DNA of 64,000 nt from Cristatella mucedo (lineage: Eukaryota; Bryozoa; Phylactolaemata; Cristatellidae). A model generated the notes under the pieces. The model had not been told where the DNA came from, searched no databases, and was given only the letters and a program-made list of their open reading frames with translations. A program made the translations under genes and the position numbers. Numbering within the stretch: the stretch's first letter is position 1; every line of letters begins with the position of its first letter. Where the stretch lies: the NCBI GenBank assembly GCA_009760855.2, contig WPIO01000009.1, forward strand, positions 3,405,001-3,469,000, read 5' to 3'. Shown here in pieces: positions 22,125 to 32,887 of this stretch.

Positions 22125-22622
22125 ATGACTTCAACGTACTTGATCTCTTTCTAGGCTATTTAAATTTGCTGAAAAGGAGGCACGATCAAATGGGTTGTGG
22201 TAGCACTCTATACAAAAGCAAGAATAGCATCGTAAGAGTTGATAGGCTCATGGTCAGCGTAGAAGGATGGTTAGTGGCAGCGTGCAGTGTCAGCACTAGT
22301 AGGCACAAGCAGAACGGACCACAGGCATCCGCTAAATGTTATGATAAATTGAGCCTCCATAGCATTTTTTTAAAGTTTGGTCGAATCGAATTTTAAAGTC
22401 TGCTCGTTCTGGCGTCTTTGATAAAAATGGTCGAAGGGAGGTTGGGCGGTAGCTGCTCAAGTTCTCTTGGTATAGTGCCGCTTTCTTGAGTACTGGCATG
22501 ACTAAAGCTTTTTGAAAGGTCCTTGGTCATGACCTGAGGCTAATAACGTATTCATGATGTTAGTTGTGCATGGCAGCAGCAGATCAATGGAAACTAGGAG
22601 GATAATGAGAGTAGGGTCCAAA
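22125..22622 (-). mobile_element. LINE-A, two joined pieces
   Basis: The 3' UTR part (22125-22345, with TTAGTGGCAGCGTGCA) is joined to the RT fingers (22400-22622, matching 34390-34620: GAGGTTGGGCGGTAGCTGCTC). The C-terminal domain and the catalytic RT between them are missing, so this is an internal deletion or two insertions. Confidence 0.75.
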
Positions 22623-23612
22623 GGACTTGTCTTTCGTGTGTGATTGCTTCTCCGGAGCATGCACGCCCCCATCCAGATGCATGACTCGTCGAGACCGAGA
22701 GCATCCAACACCACGAACTTGTCAGCCAGCTCGATTACAGTTAGAGCCCTAGTGACGTCGTGCGATTGCATATCCGGCCACGCCCGTAGTTCAGACCCCG
22801 GCCTGCTAGTGACCCATATCCCAGTACAGCCGTGCAGTCTCAGCCAACTGAGCCTTGCCTGGGCACCTGGGTACAGAAGCAAACTCAGACGGATCCTGCC
22901 AGTCTCATCATGCTGCACAGGATAAGCTGATCGATGTCTGCCAGCCTGTCAACCTAAATGCTATATCGACTCAAAAAGGTTGTACCAAACTCACTTTTGG
23001 CAAGGAGACGTGGTTTCTTAAAGGCTGTTAAGTAACAGTAGTCATTCTATGCAGTATTAGTCTACTGTGTGAGGCCCAAAATCACCAAGCTCTTAAACTG
23101 TCGTTCCAGCTATTTATTTAAGAACAAGCTGACGCTTACTCTTGGAAGCCCCAGCTGCTACCAAGGGCGAGGTACCGCGATGGAAGTATAATTAGCGCTG
23201 AATACGTTCTCGTAACATCTTTGGCTTGCATTTCGTGTGTGTGTGCATGCGAGCGAGCACCTGCGAGTGGGTGTGTTTGCATGGGCGTGGTCCCTAATCA
23301 GGATATGGTGCTGTGTGGTTGAACTTACCGTCACTCACTCACTTCCGAGGAGTAGGCGGATGGAGGAATTGCTTTCGTTTAGCTCAACAGCCTTCGGTTT
23401 TACTGCCTCCGTGAGGCTGGTAGAAGGGGAAGTACCTCAGGCAATTACTTTATTGATTCAGTTAACGCTGACGAATGTTTTATTAAAAATGGTTCATTTG
23501 TCTCAGTATATTCTGTGTACTCCTATCATGCCGACGTCTGGTACGGAGAGAGAGCATCGTTCCTCTTCTTTGCGGCGTCTCAGCTGCTTCTGACTGCAAG
23601 CAACTACAGATA
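22623..23612. other. Unassigned; minus-strand open frame at 22640-22918
   Basis: The minus-strand frame 22640-22918 is GC-rich and open for about 90 codons (with WLRLHGCTGIWVTSRPGSEL). I do not recognise it. No ATG, splice sites or domain decide whether it is an exon, an element remnant or chance. Confidence 0.25.
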
Positions 23613-23874
23613 CATGGCAGAAGACTTATATTGATTCCAGAGCGATTTGGAAGCCTGCTCTCACAAACTCTGCTTGGTATGTGCACGGTTTTGAGTAGGA
23701 GCTCAAGAAACCAGCAGTCCCTGCTTCCAAACGATTCCAGTGGTCCCGACCAAGGTGCAGGCTAGGTCTTGGTAGTAGGCGGTTTTTCATTGCCCACATC
23801 AAGTAAGAGTTAGCGAATAGTTCCTTTCTGAGGCCACATACCTTCTAATTGAAGTTTTTTTAATAAGCAAACTA
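23613..23874 (+). repeat. Unclassified interspersed repeat D, copy 1
   Basis: Shares ordered words with 29731-30332: AGACTTATATTGATTCCAG, CTGCTTGGTA, GTAGTAGGC, GCCACATACCTTCTAATT, TTAATAAGCAAAC. No coding potential seen. Confidence 0.6.
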
Positions 23875-24908
23875 TAACTGATGACAAGCAGCTTTACATG
23901 CGCTTTCATCCGTCGAAGCCCACCAGCACATCGAATTCTCCCAAACTCCTTTCTGTATGTATCGCTAATAGCCACAATTTGATGGCAGCAAACTTTACCG
24001 AATTGAATGATGATAAATCCAACAAATGAGAAAACTAGGCGTGATCAGAATATTAAAACTTAACGCTCAAAATAGGCTTAGCCAGCTGGTCTGCTGTAAC
24101 ATCATCACACAATACTGATGTCTTTTTCTAATTTAGCCACACTAGACGACCACACTAGCTCCAAAGTTAATTCCGAACTGCCTAGTTTTAAAATGCCATC
24201 GGTCAATTTTCTCAATTTTGGCTAACAAGTGCTCAAAGTTAATTGAATTTCATGAGGGAATTTTCCTGAAATCAGAAAGTGAGCAAGCATAGCAGCTACT
24301 CTGCCGTTCAAGCTCGTAATGCTGCAGTCAAAACCTACCTCAATCAGTGCCAGATACAGATAATCCATACTGCCTATTCAATAGTCACCAATATCTTCTC
24401 ATAAAGGTGGATTTCGTAGAAAATTACACTCGAATTAACGTTTGTGTGCAAGCTGGATAACCTTAATACCGGTTATTGCAACACATAGACAGAGAGCCAA
24501 ACAAGATCATACAGGTAAACAAAAATAAGCAATCTTACGTTTAGCCATTATTTAAGAACGAGACCATCGCCGCCAGAGTCTTGAATCGGGAAAGCACGAA
24601 ATGCGAGATGTTGGCCGCCCGGTTTACGAGTTCAAAAACATCTTGCCAACTGGCACCGATCAAACGATGCGCGTGCGAGGAAAGGTAAAAGGTGGAGTAG
24701 GAGAGCCAAAAAAACATAGCATCGGACCGGACGTGCTAGCATACTTACAAGCTCGTAACTCAAGCCAATAAATCTTGAGGAAGGGTAAAAGGTGGGAAAA
24801 GAAATATGATCTCTGGCTTTAGCCTACCTAGGAAAACTACTCCCCTGACCAGTCTTTCATTATGCCATCAGCTGTTTTTTTCAAATTATATAAATTTACC
24901 TCGAACAA
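23875..24908. other. No feature recognised
   Basis: Nothing identified. Confidence 0.3.
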
Positions 24909-25345
24909 TAATAATAATGATGCATTTGATATGGCGCTCTCAGAGAACTCAATCTCCATCTAGATAATTTAGATTTGCTGTAAACGAAGCACGATCATAC
25001 GGTTAGGGGTGTTATGCTCAGTAAAAAAAAACAATAATAACATGGTTAGAAGTGACATGCACAGGGTCGGCATGCAATTTTGGTTAGCTGCAGCATGCAT
25101 AGTGTCAGCCCGCGTAAATTACTAAAGGACAAATCACAGGGACCTACTGAATACTGTAATTAATACATGCGTGTTTAGTTCATTTTAAATGTGGACAACT
25201 CAGGAGATGCCGTGACGCAAGTCTGGAGTGAATCTCCAGGCCTTGGGAGCATACGAACTAAAAGCACGGTCTCTAAACGCGTTGAGATTTGTACGAGGTA
25301 TGGGTAAACAGTTAGGTTCCAAAAAGCCGTTGATACGATGCTTTG
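24909..25345 (-). mobile_element. LINE-A 3' fragment, left arm of inverted pair
   Basis: The (AAT)n tail at 24909 is followed by the 3' hairpin, the UTR, and the last part of the coding region back to about 25343. Truncated at its 5' end where the opposite copy begins. Confidence 0.85.
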
Positions 25346-25354
25346 GTGTGGAAG

Positions 25355-26155
25355 TAAATCGGTCAAATCTGCCTATTTTCAGCTTCATAACATTGCTAAA
25401 ATTTGGGCTTGCTTAGATAAGGATACCACGTCTAAGTTGGTCCATGCATTCGTGACATCTCGTCTCGACTTCTGCAACTCACTGCTTACAGGCCTCCCAG
25501 CATGTGCGATCAGGCGATTGCAGCTGGTGCTAAACTCCGCAGCTAGGCTTGTCTGTCGTGAGCGTCGCAGTTGCCACATTACTCCACTTCTCGCCGACTT
25601 GCACTGGCTACCAGTCAAGCAACGGATTGACTTCAAGGTTTTGTCGCTCACTTTTAGGTCCCTTCATTCTATGGCTCCAGCCTATCTCTCCGACATACTC
25701 CCCCATCAGGCCAAGCATCGTACCACCCGCTTTTCGGAATCCAACAGTCTAGAAATACCTCATACAAACCTCAAATCCTTTGGAGACCGTGCATTTAGTT
25801 TGTATGCTCCCAAAGCCTGGAACTCCCTCCCGACCTGCGTCAGAACATCCCCTGCCCTGACCAAATTTAAAAAGAACTTAAAAACACACCTATTCAGGAC
25901 AGCATTTAGTGGGTCCTTGTGATTCGTCCTTCACGTGCTTATGCGTGCTGACACTGTGCATGCTGCCACTAACCACATTTGCATGCTGACCCTGTGCATG
26001 TCACCCCTAACTATGTTATTCATTTTGTTTGTTTTTTAAGCATGATTTTACTTACCATTTAAATGCATTTCCCTTTGCAGCAAATATAAAGCGCCAAGAA
26101 AGAGATTAAGTTCTCTGAGGGCGCTTTATCAAGTACATTATTATTATTATTATTA
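25355..26155 (+). mobile_element. LINE-A 3' fragment, right arm of inverted pair
   Basis: The open frame to 25922 encodes the C-terminal domain of LINE-A ORF2 without interruption (FVTSRLDFCNSLLTGLPACA, then HITPLLADLHWLPVKQRIDF, then FKKNLKTHLFRTAF). The 3' UTR follows, then the hairpin (AAGCGCCAAGAAAGAGATTA and GTTCTCTGAGGGCGCT) and an (ATT)n tail. It is the cleanest LINE-A 3' end in the window, so probably one of the youngest copies. 5'-truncated. Confidence 0.92.
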
Positions 26156-26804
26156 AATCTGATTGTTAAGCTGGAGCCAAGGAATGAAGGGACCTAATAG
26201 TGAGTGGTAAAATCTTAATCTCGACGCGTTGCATGACTAGGAATCACATGGCAAAGATGTGTGTTCTCATGTCTGTAGCATAAAGGGCTCTGGATAAACA
26301 GTCGTATATAAACCCTCGCATCTTCGCTCTCCGACTTTCGCCGCTTTTCTCTCTCGTGGTTTCTGCTCATATTTATTAAAAATCCGTCGATGTAGTGAAA
26401 ATGACATAGCTCGCTCGGTTGTGAGTGTCAACTACACACCCCTGCATTACAATTAAAATAAATAACAATTACTGTACTATGGACCGTTAACCTGAGTTTT
26501 CGAGCACCCCAGATAATCCTGCAACGCCAGATACAGCCGCGGACCACTCCTTTGTATGTGGGCAATAACTGTTTTCGGAGAAATCGGATGTGGTGAAGCG
26601 AAGCGAAACAGAGCTTGCTTTTCACTGGCTGGCTATCCAATCGTCGTTCTATCGTGGCCATTGATCAGGCTCAGCCTCGGGCAGCGAGTTCGTTTCTCGT
26701 ACGTTTACACTGCATAATTTTTGTAATATTAATATGATATCTATAAGGTCTGATATTTCTTCTCTTCCCTTGTTGTGTCTAATATATTTGGTAATTTAAT
26801 GTAC
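26156..26804. other. No feature recognised
   Basis: A minus-strand frame of 77 codons at 26428-26661 is not recognised. Confidence 0.3.
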
Positions 26805-27620
26805 TGTATCTCCGCCTGTAACTCCAAAACTTTATTAAGACTATGTGGGTGTTACGCAGGAGAGTATTGTATAGCACACTCACAGCCTAAGCGGCTTTCG
26901 GTACGCATTCGGGAGCCAACAGACTTCGTCTCACGCAATAAAGAGAAAGTGGGAAAAATAGCTGAGTCAAGAGAGCAGTTTATGCGTACCGAAAGCCGCT
27001 TAGGCTGTGAGTGTGCTATACAAAACTCTCCTGCGTAACACCCACATGGTCTTTATGACTTTGTGGAGTTACAGACGGAGATACATGACATGACATGACA
27101 TGACATGACAGGTAGTGAGTAGCATTGAAGAAGCAGCTCAGGACCGCTGAAAAGGATGAGCCATATTCGGAAGCAGGAAAGTAGTTGTCGTTCCTGCAGA
27201 ATTTTCGAAGCGAGTTCCATAGTCTAGGACCTCCAAAGCTAAAGCTTCAGCTCTAATTATAAGCTTCTGTCGCCTACGATCTTTAAGTGGAGTAATGGAG
27301 CAGCTAATTTATTGTCCACACAGGACCTCTGGGCCCGAAGAGGCTGAAACTGATGCAGCAGTTCAGCTAGGTACGAAGGAGCCAAGCCGTGGCGGGCCTT
27401 GTGGGTCAGCGAAAGAACTTTTCTCTGTATCCGTTGCTCAACCGGCATCCATCCTCGCTCTTTTAACAAAGAGGACACGTGCTCAAACCTCTGGGACTTG
27501 AAAACTAGCCTTACAGCCATGCTCATAGTCAGCTGCAGTGACCTATTTGCTGTCTTTGGTAGCCCAGCCAAAAGGGAATTACAATAATCAAGCCGAGATA
27601 GAACTAAGGAGCTAGTTATT
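26805..27620 (-). mobile_element. LINE-B copy with an inverted LINE-B tail inside it
   Basis: The minus-strand 3' end runs from about 26805 to the GAGAGCAGTT at 26980 and resumes at 27112 with GGTAGTGAGTAGC. It continues through the C-terminal domain (27257-27571, LPKTANRSLQLTMSMAVRLV) to about 27620. The intervening block is the same 3' end in the + orientation. Confidence 0.85.
26981..27111 (+). mobile_element. Nested LINE-B 3' tail, opposite orientation
   Basis: Only the last 110 or so bases of LINE-B (ACCGAAAGCCGCTTAGGCTG, then AGTTACAGACGGAGATAC) are present, ending in about five ATGAC/ACATG units (27086-27110). The short tandem 3' repeat is typical of CR1-type LINEs. It makes a long palindrome with the host copy. 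Confidence 0.85.
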
Positions 27621-28493
27621 TAATTTTTGCAACCCACTGTGAAAGATAGTAATCAGTAAGACAGTATAAGACATAATCTTGGATATGAATCAGACGTGAT
27701 GGCCAGCTGTAGAAGCAGTCTTCTGACAATAGAGTTTAATGGCGACCAAGGGGTGTTATTTTATGCCGAGAAGGCTCAAATAATATTAGAAACCGCAGCG
27801 GCGCGACAAAGATGAGCAATGCCCCCACGGATGAGTGGTTCTAGAGACGACGACGACGCCTATATTATGCGCCGGCTGCGAAAGCAGGCGAGCGTATGTA
27901 CAGTTGTAGCGGCCATCGTGTAAGCAGTTACCGAGCTCGAGGAGAGAAAAGTGAGAGATAGAGAGCGAATGGATAGCGTTCGTACAAGTAGACTCGCTGT
28001 CAGAAAGTAGGTCGCTGCTGAGCTAGCGGGTCACAAGCCCCGGCACTGAACCGTCGAAATTAAATCGAGCTTAGTTAGCCGATACTGCACGACTGCAGCG
28101 CCTAATGAGTGGTACGCATCGCGTCCGTTGGCGGGATGCAGTGGCGTGCGTCCTACTGGGGCGGAACAACGCTGCGGCGTGGCCACGCCCACATAGCTGC
28201 TTTTGAGAGCCGAAGGTCTGGGCAGCGCCTTGATCTGCGGCACAAGGCAGGCTGGTGCAACAGTGAACGTCTGACAACCAGGCAACACTTACCGCCTCTG
28301 GTTTATTCAGAGAAATGACACTTGCTATTTGAAATCGTTCATGCTTCGCTCGATGGCAACCAAAGCATAGGGAGGCCGTCGTTAAAAAAGCATCGGGCAG
28401 CAGACAACACAACATGTTGTCAGACGTCAGTGGGGTTCGTGCGTGTATAAAATATTTACATAGTATCCATTTTGAATGAAAGTTGCTAGATTT
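27621..28493. other. GC-rich interval, no gene recognised
   Basis: 27830-28320 is GC-rich with open frames on both strands but no recognisable motif or splice structure. Confidence 0.3.
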
Positions 28494-28761
28494 TGTTGTG
28501 TACGCCCGATGCATGCTGTTGCTGTAATTAGACCCGCGCCCTGACGCTAATGTATTCATCTGCAGCCAAAAGTTAAGCCATTGACACAGCTCAGCGTCAG
28601 GCCGAGAATGTGTGCTGACGTCTGCTAAGATTCATCGAGCTCTCATATATGTATATATCGAGAGAAATAAAGATAGCCTCTCGTTAATCACTCGATGCTG
28701 CGCCGCGTGGACGTGAGACTCATAGAAATGCTGCTGCCGTCGGAGTCACTGTAGTTCAACA
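28494..28761 (+). mobile_element. LTR-like repeat E, copy 1
   Basis: Begins TGTTGTGTAC and ends TTCAACA. It has a CTCTC/GAGAG hairpin just before AATAAAG (about 28665), then GAGACTCATAGAAATGCTGC. The matching copy is at 29765-30047. TG...CA ends plus a polyadenylation signal suggest a solo LTR; no convincing target duplication is visible. Confidence 0.55.
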
Positions 28762-28857
28762 ATTCTCACTGGAAATTCATTTGAGGATTACATATAAGGG
28801 CATTAAATCCGGGCCTCTCCGGGTTTCACGTTCTAAGGCAGCCACTAACTTTTAGTT

Positions 28858-29502
28858 GCTTGCTAGCCTACCGGTATGTGCAATCAGAAGCTTACAGCTG
28901 GTGCAAAACTCTGCAGGTAGGCTCGTCTGTCGTAAGCGTCGCATTCGCCACATCACACCACCTTTCGCCGACCTGCGCTTGCTACCAGTCAAGCAACGGA
29001 TCGACTTCTAGGTTGTGTCACTCACTTTTAGTTCCCTTCAATTTATTATCCCAGCCTACTTATCAGATCTACTCCCCCACCAGGCCAAGCATCTTTCCAC
29101 CCGCTCCTCGAAAATTAACTTTTTACCTATTCCTCGTACGAACGTCAAATCCTTTGGAGACCGTGCATTTAATTCGTATGCTCCCAAAGCCTGAAGCTCC
29201 CTCTTGAACTGCATCCAGACATCCCCTAATTTGACCACATTTAAAAAGAAATTAAAACGCATTTTTTTACGACATCCTTTAGTGGGTCCCTGCGATTCGT
29301 CATTTATGTGCTTATGCGTGCTGACACTGTGCATGTTGCCACTAACCACACTTGCATGCTGAAAATGTGCACGTAATCCCTAAAGATGTTATTCATGTTG
29401 TTTATCAAGCATGATATCACTCACTATTCGATCATATTTCCTTTGTAGCAAATGTAAAGCGCCTAGAAAGAGATTGACTTCTCTGAGGGCACTTTACCAA
29501 GT
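28858..29502 (+). mobile_element. LINE-A 3' fragment
   Basis: C-terminal coding words (CTTGCTAGCCTACCGG, GCTACCAGTCAAGCAACGGA, TTTGGAGACCGTGCATTTAA), the 3' UTR and the hairpin, then a T-rich tail. Frames are broken. It lies between the two LTR-E copies. Confidence 0.85.
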
Positions 29503-29730
29503 GTTTTTTTTTATTATTTTTGTCGCATTATTGTTCGTTTGGCTTCCACAGCACAAGTTATATACATCTAAAATAATAATTTATTATCGTCAGCCCATGC
29601 GAATTTCAGTCTCGTTTTTTATTTCACTTTCGTCAAAAGACTGCGTATTTAGTACTCGGGTCTTGTGCTGGGTTGAACCGATTGCTGGGCCACGATTAGT
29701 AAAATTACTCCATTATTTTGGCACGGCCGT

Positions 29731-30332
29731 ATGGTAGGAGACTTATACTGATTCCAGAATGACCTGTGTACTGTGAGCCTGCATCTTCTACTGTTGTAAT
29801 TAGCGAAGCATTTTGACACTAATGTTCATGACTCACCTGTGGTCAATTGTTAAGCTAATGACACATCTCTGCGTCAGACCATTAATGCATGTTATGTTTC
29901 GCGTCATCTGTTGCGATTGATCGAGCTCTCATATACGTGCCGTCGAGAGTAATAAAGCAGGGTCTAATTTAGCACACACATGCGCCTGCTGTGTCTTCGT
30001 GAGACTCCCACTAGAACTGCTGCCGCGGGAGACACTGTCATACAACACCTGGAGTCGTGTTGTCACAAATGACAGTTGGTAAGTGCCTGACTTTGCTTGG
30101 TAGGAATTCACGAAGCCAGCACTTCCTGTTTTAAAGGGACTGGAATGGTCCAGACCGATAAACATCTCAAGACTCATCAGGCTAAAATGCTCTTACCCCA
30201 AATCACAGGTCGCGGGTTTGATATTAGTAGTAGGCAAATTTTCATTATCCTCTGCAAGCAAGAGATTTAGACGCCGCCACGTCTTTTCTGCAGCTACATA
30301 CCTTTTAAAAGCGGCTGTTTAATCAGCAAACC
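29731..30332 (+). repeat. Repeat D, copy 2, split by LTR-E
   Basis: The left piece (29731-29764, AGACTTATACTGATTCCAG) and the right piece (30090-30332, TTTGCTTGGTAGG to TAATCAGCAAAC) align in order to 23613-23874, with the LTR-like repeat between them. Confidence 0.55.
29765..30047 (+). mobile_element. LTR-like repeat E, copy 2
   Basis: TGTGTAC...ACAACA, with the CTCTC/GAGAG stem and AATAAAG at about 29950. It aligns along its length with 28494-28761. Confidence 0.55.
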
Positions 30333-31124
30333 CCTACTCAGTGCTTTTACTCTTAGCTTAGTCACTTATTGCCACCGGTTTAGTCACATGACAAACGTCA
30401 TTGCATAGAGATATACCGCATATCCCTCAGGCGATTTAGAAATGATTACGTATAGGTTTGAGTCTGTAAATGCATTGTGACTCACTGATAAGTCATAATC
30501 ACCACGTAGCCATCACCAGGAAAAATATTGACTGAGATAGATTTTATCTGCTTGGATCCGCCGGATGTCAGTGCAGCTTTTTTGTGAGATTCATTGTGTC
30601 AATTTTGATCACCATAATTCTTATCGTTGATAAGCAAGCGTTTCTGCAGCACATATCACTACACCCAGGTGGCACTGACACAGCATATGAGTGAGTTGGT
30701 TCCTTGATCAGTGGGATATTACAGGGCTAACGTGCTGTGTATGGCAATTTCCGACGTTCGACAATCAAATCGGCTTTTCAAGCATCAGGGTCATCCTAGC
30801 CGTCTCTACTAGTCCTCTTTTTTCTTGCAAATTAAAACTCCTTGTGCCAGTCTATTAGTTAAGAACAAACAAGTGAATTGTTTACATGCAGGTGACATAC
30901 TGCCAGACCTGTGCTTAGATTAAATTTTATCTTTCAGGACTTAAAACTGTCACTACCCTTGTAACATGCACATGCACTACGAACATTGTCACGTATACGG
31001 CAGACGTGTTTCTTCAATTGAACGTCGATTCGACCATTTTACCAGTTAATGCAGTATCACTCATAAGCAGGAAAGCCTAGTGCTTGAAGAAGGCTCGGCC
31101 AGCATGTCCCCTGTACCATCAGTT
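30333..31124. other. No feature recognised
   Basis: Nothing identified. Confidence 0.3.
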
Positions 31125-31946
31125 TGAAATCTGGATATCTTGTTCCACAACGACGTTTACCAGATGACCTCGTCGTCTGTACAGAGTCTAGTCTGCCTAC
31201 TTTATCAGCTGCTTCATCTAGTAAAACTCTGCAGGCCTTGAAAGCTGGTCCCGGCTATTGTACATCTCATTTAGGTTGCATTAACTCGCTACTTTCAGGC
31301 CTTTGTGCCTGTGCAATAAGACTCTTGCACTGAGTGCGATTTTGACTTTTGTCTGCTTACAACTAAAAAATAAAGCTTGCTGAGACAAGGATATCACGGC
31401 CAAGCTGAACTCCTCCTTCAGTGAAAGCTAGTGTTGACATATTTAGCTCCCTACTCACACGTCGTCGGGGCCGGCTCATAACAGCTTTCAGCTTCTGCAG
31501 CACTATACAGCCAGGCTAATTTGTTTGACTGTCGGATGAGCTACGTTTTGCTTGTCGTTGACGTAGACCGGCTCACCATCAAGCAGGGTATCGGCTTCTA
31601 GCTTCGAAGTGCCTCTATTCTCTTGGCCTAGCATTCTTTATACTAGATGCAACATTTACTTCTCAAGCATTTAAAAAATATTAAAAACGCACTTATCTAT
31701 GACATCAGTTAGTTGGTCCCTGTGATTCTTCCTTTATGTGCCTAAGCGTGCTGACACTGTGCATTCTGCTACTAACCACACTTGCATGCTGACAATGTGC
31801 ATGTCACCTCTAACCCTGTTATTCATGTCGTTTATCAAGCATGATAACACTCAAAATTCTATCGTGTTTCCTTTGCAGCAAACGTAAAGCGTCTAGAAAG
31901 AGATTGAATTCTCTTATGGTGCTTTATTAAGTGTATTATTGTTATT
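31125..31946 (+). mobile_element. LINE-A copy, highly degraded coding part
   Basis: The C-terminal words appear twice with gaps (31255-31335 and 31370-31610). A well-conserved 3' UTR follows (GTGCATGTCACCTCTAACC), then the hairpin (AGCGTC/GGTGCT, pairing kept by wobble) and a TTATT tail. Confidence 0.75.
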
Positions 31947-32887
31947 ATGGAAATTTAAAAAACGGTCTATGAGCCGCCTACTCCTTACAGTATTGGATGT
32001 TTCCGTGTGTTCTGTCATTTGCATGGCTGGGCATGCTGAAACTGTGCATTATCCTCCAATGTGTCTGGACGTTTCTTATGCTTCAAGGTGAGTGTTAGGT
32101 TAGTCTTATCACAGGTATGCATTATATCAGGCAATTGCATGCTAACAGTCGCATTTATTTATCCTGACTGCTGCGAGCGCTCCGGTCACCTCTGGGGTGG
32201 AAAGCTCTTCGGTATAGCTATACTAGCAGCCATGGGTTTTTCTTAACTCACTCCGATTACGGCCGCCTGGTCGACTATTGCTGTAGGTAGTTTTTTAGTC
32301 CTAACAGAGCGTTCAGACGAGGAAAATTGATGCCACAGTAAACAAAACAGTTCAATCCGCAATTTTTTAACACGACAACCGGCAGTAAAAACACTAAATC
32401 TAGTAGGATGTGGCCCCTCCCAGATTACTGACCATTTCTGCTATTCGGGCTGGCTTGGACTAGACGACTTATAGGATAGTATAGGATGTCAGGCCGGTTG
32501 AAATGTGTCCCGGATATTCATCCGGGATATTGTATGAGTGTCTAGAGCTCTCAGCTGATGCTGAACCTTCGTCACTCAGATTTCAATCGGATTTGGGTCC
32601 GGGCTCTGACTTGGCCACCGCAAGCTTGTGCAATGAGGGGATCTGTCGAAAAGAATACGGCACAATATTGGCATTATTTTTTGGATCGATGTCCTGTTGA
32701 TATATCAAATGAGCACCTAGCATTCGAAATGCACTTGGCACAGCAACGTCGGCCAGGATTCGCAGGTAGCAGACCTGATTCATTATTTCCTCAATATGGA
32801 GAAGAGTCTAATATATGCTTTTTGATAAGGAAACGTTATATTTTCATTGTGATCCATTTTTTGTTCTTTCTGGGAAGGCAATTATTA
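31947..32887. other. No feature recognised
   Basis: Small frames at 32503-32932 show no known motif. Confidence 0.3.

Noticed and set aside
24909-26155. Twin-priming inversion
   Set aside because: Both outer ends carry 3' tails, which a single twin-primed insertion cannot give.
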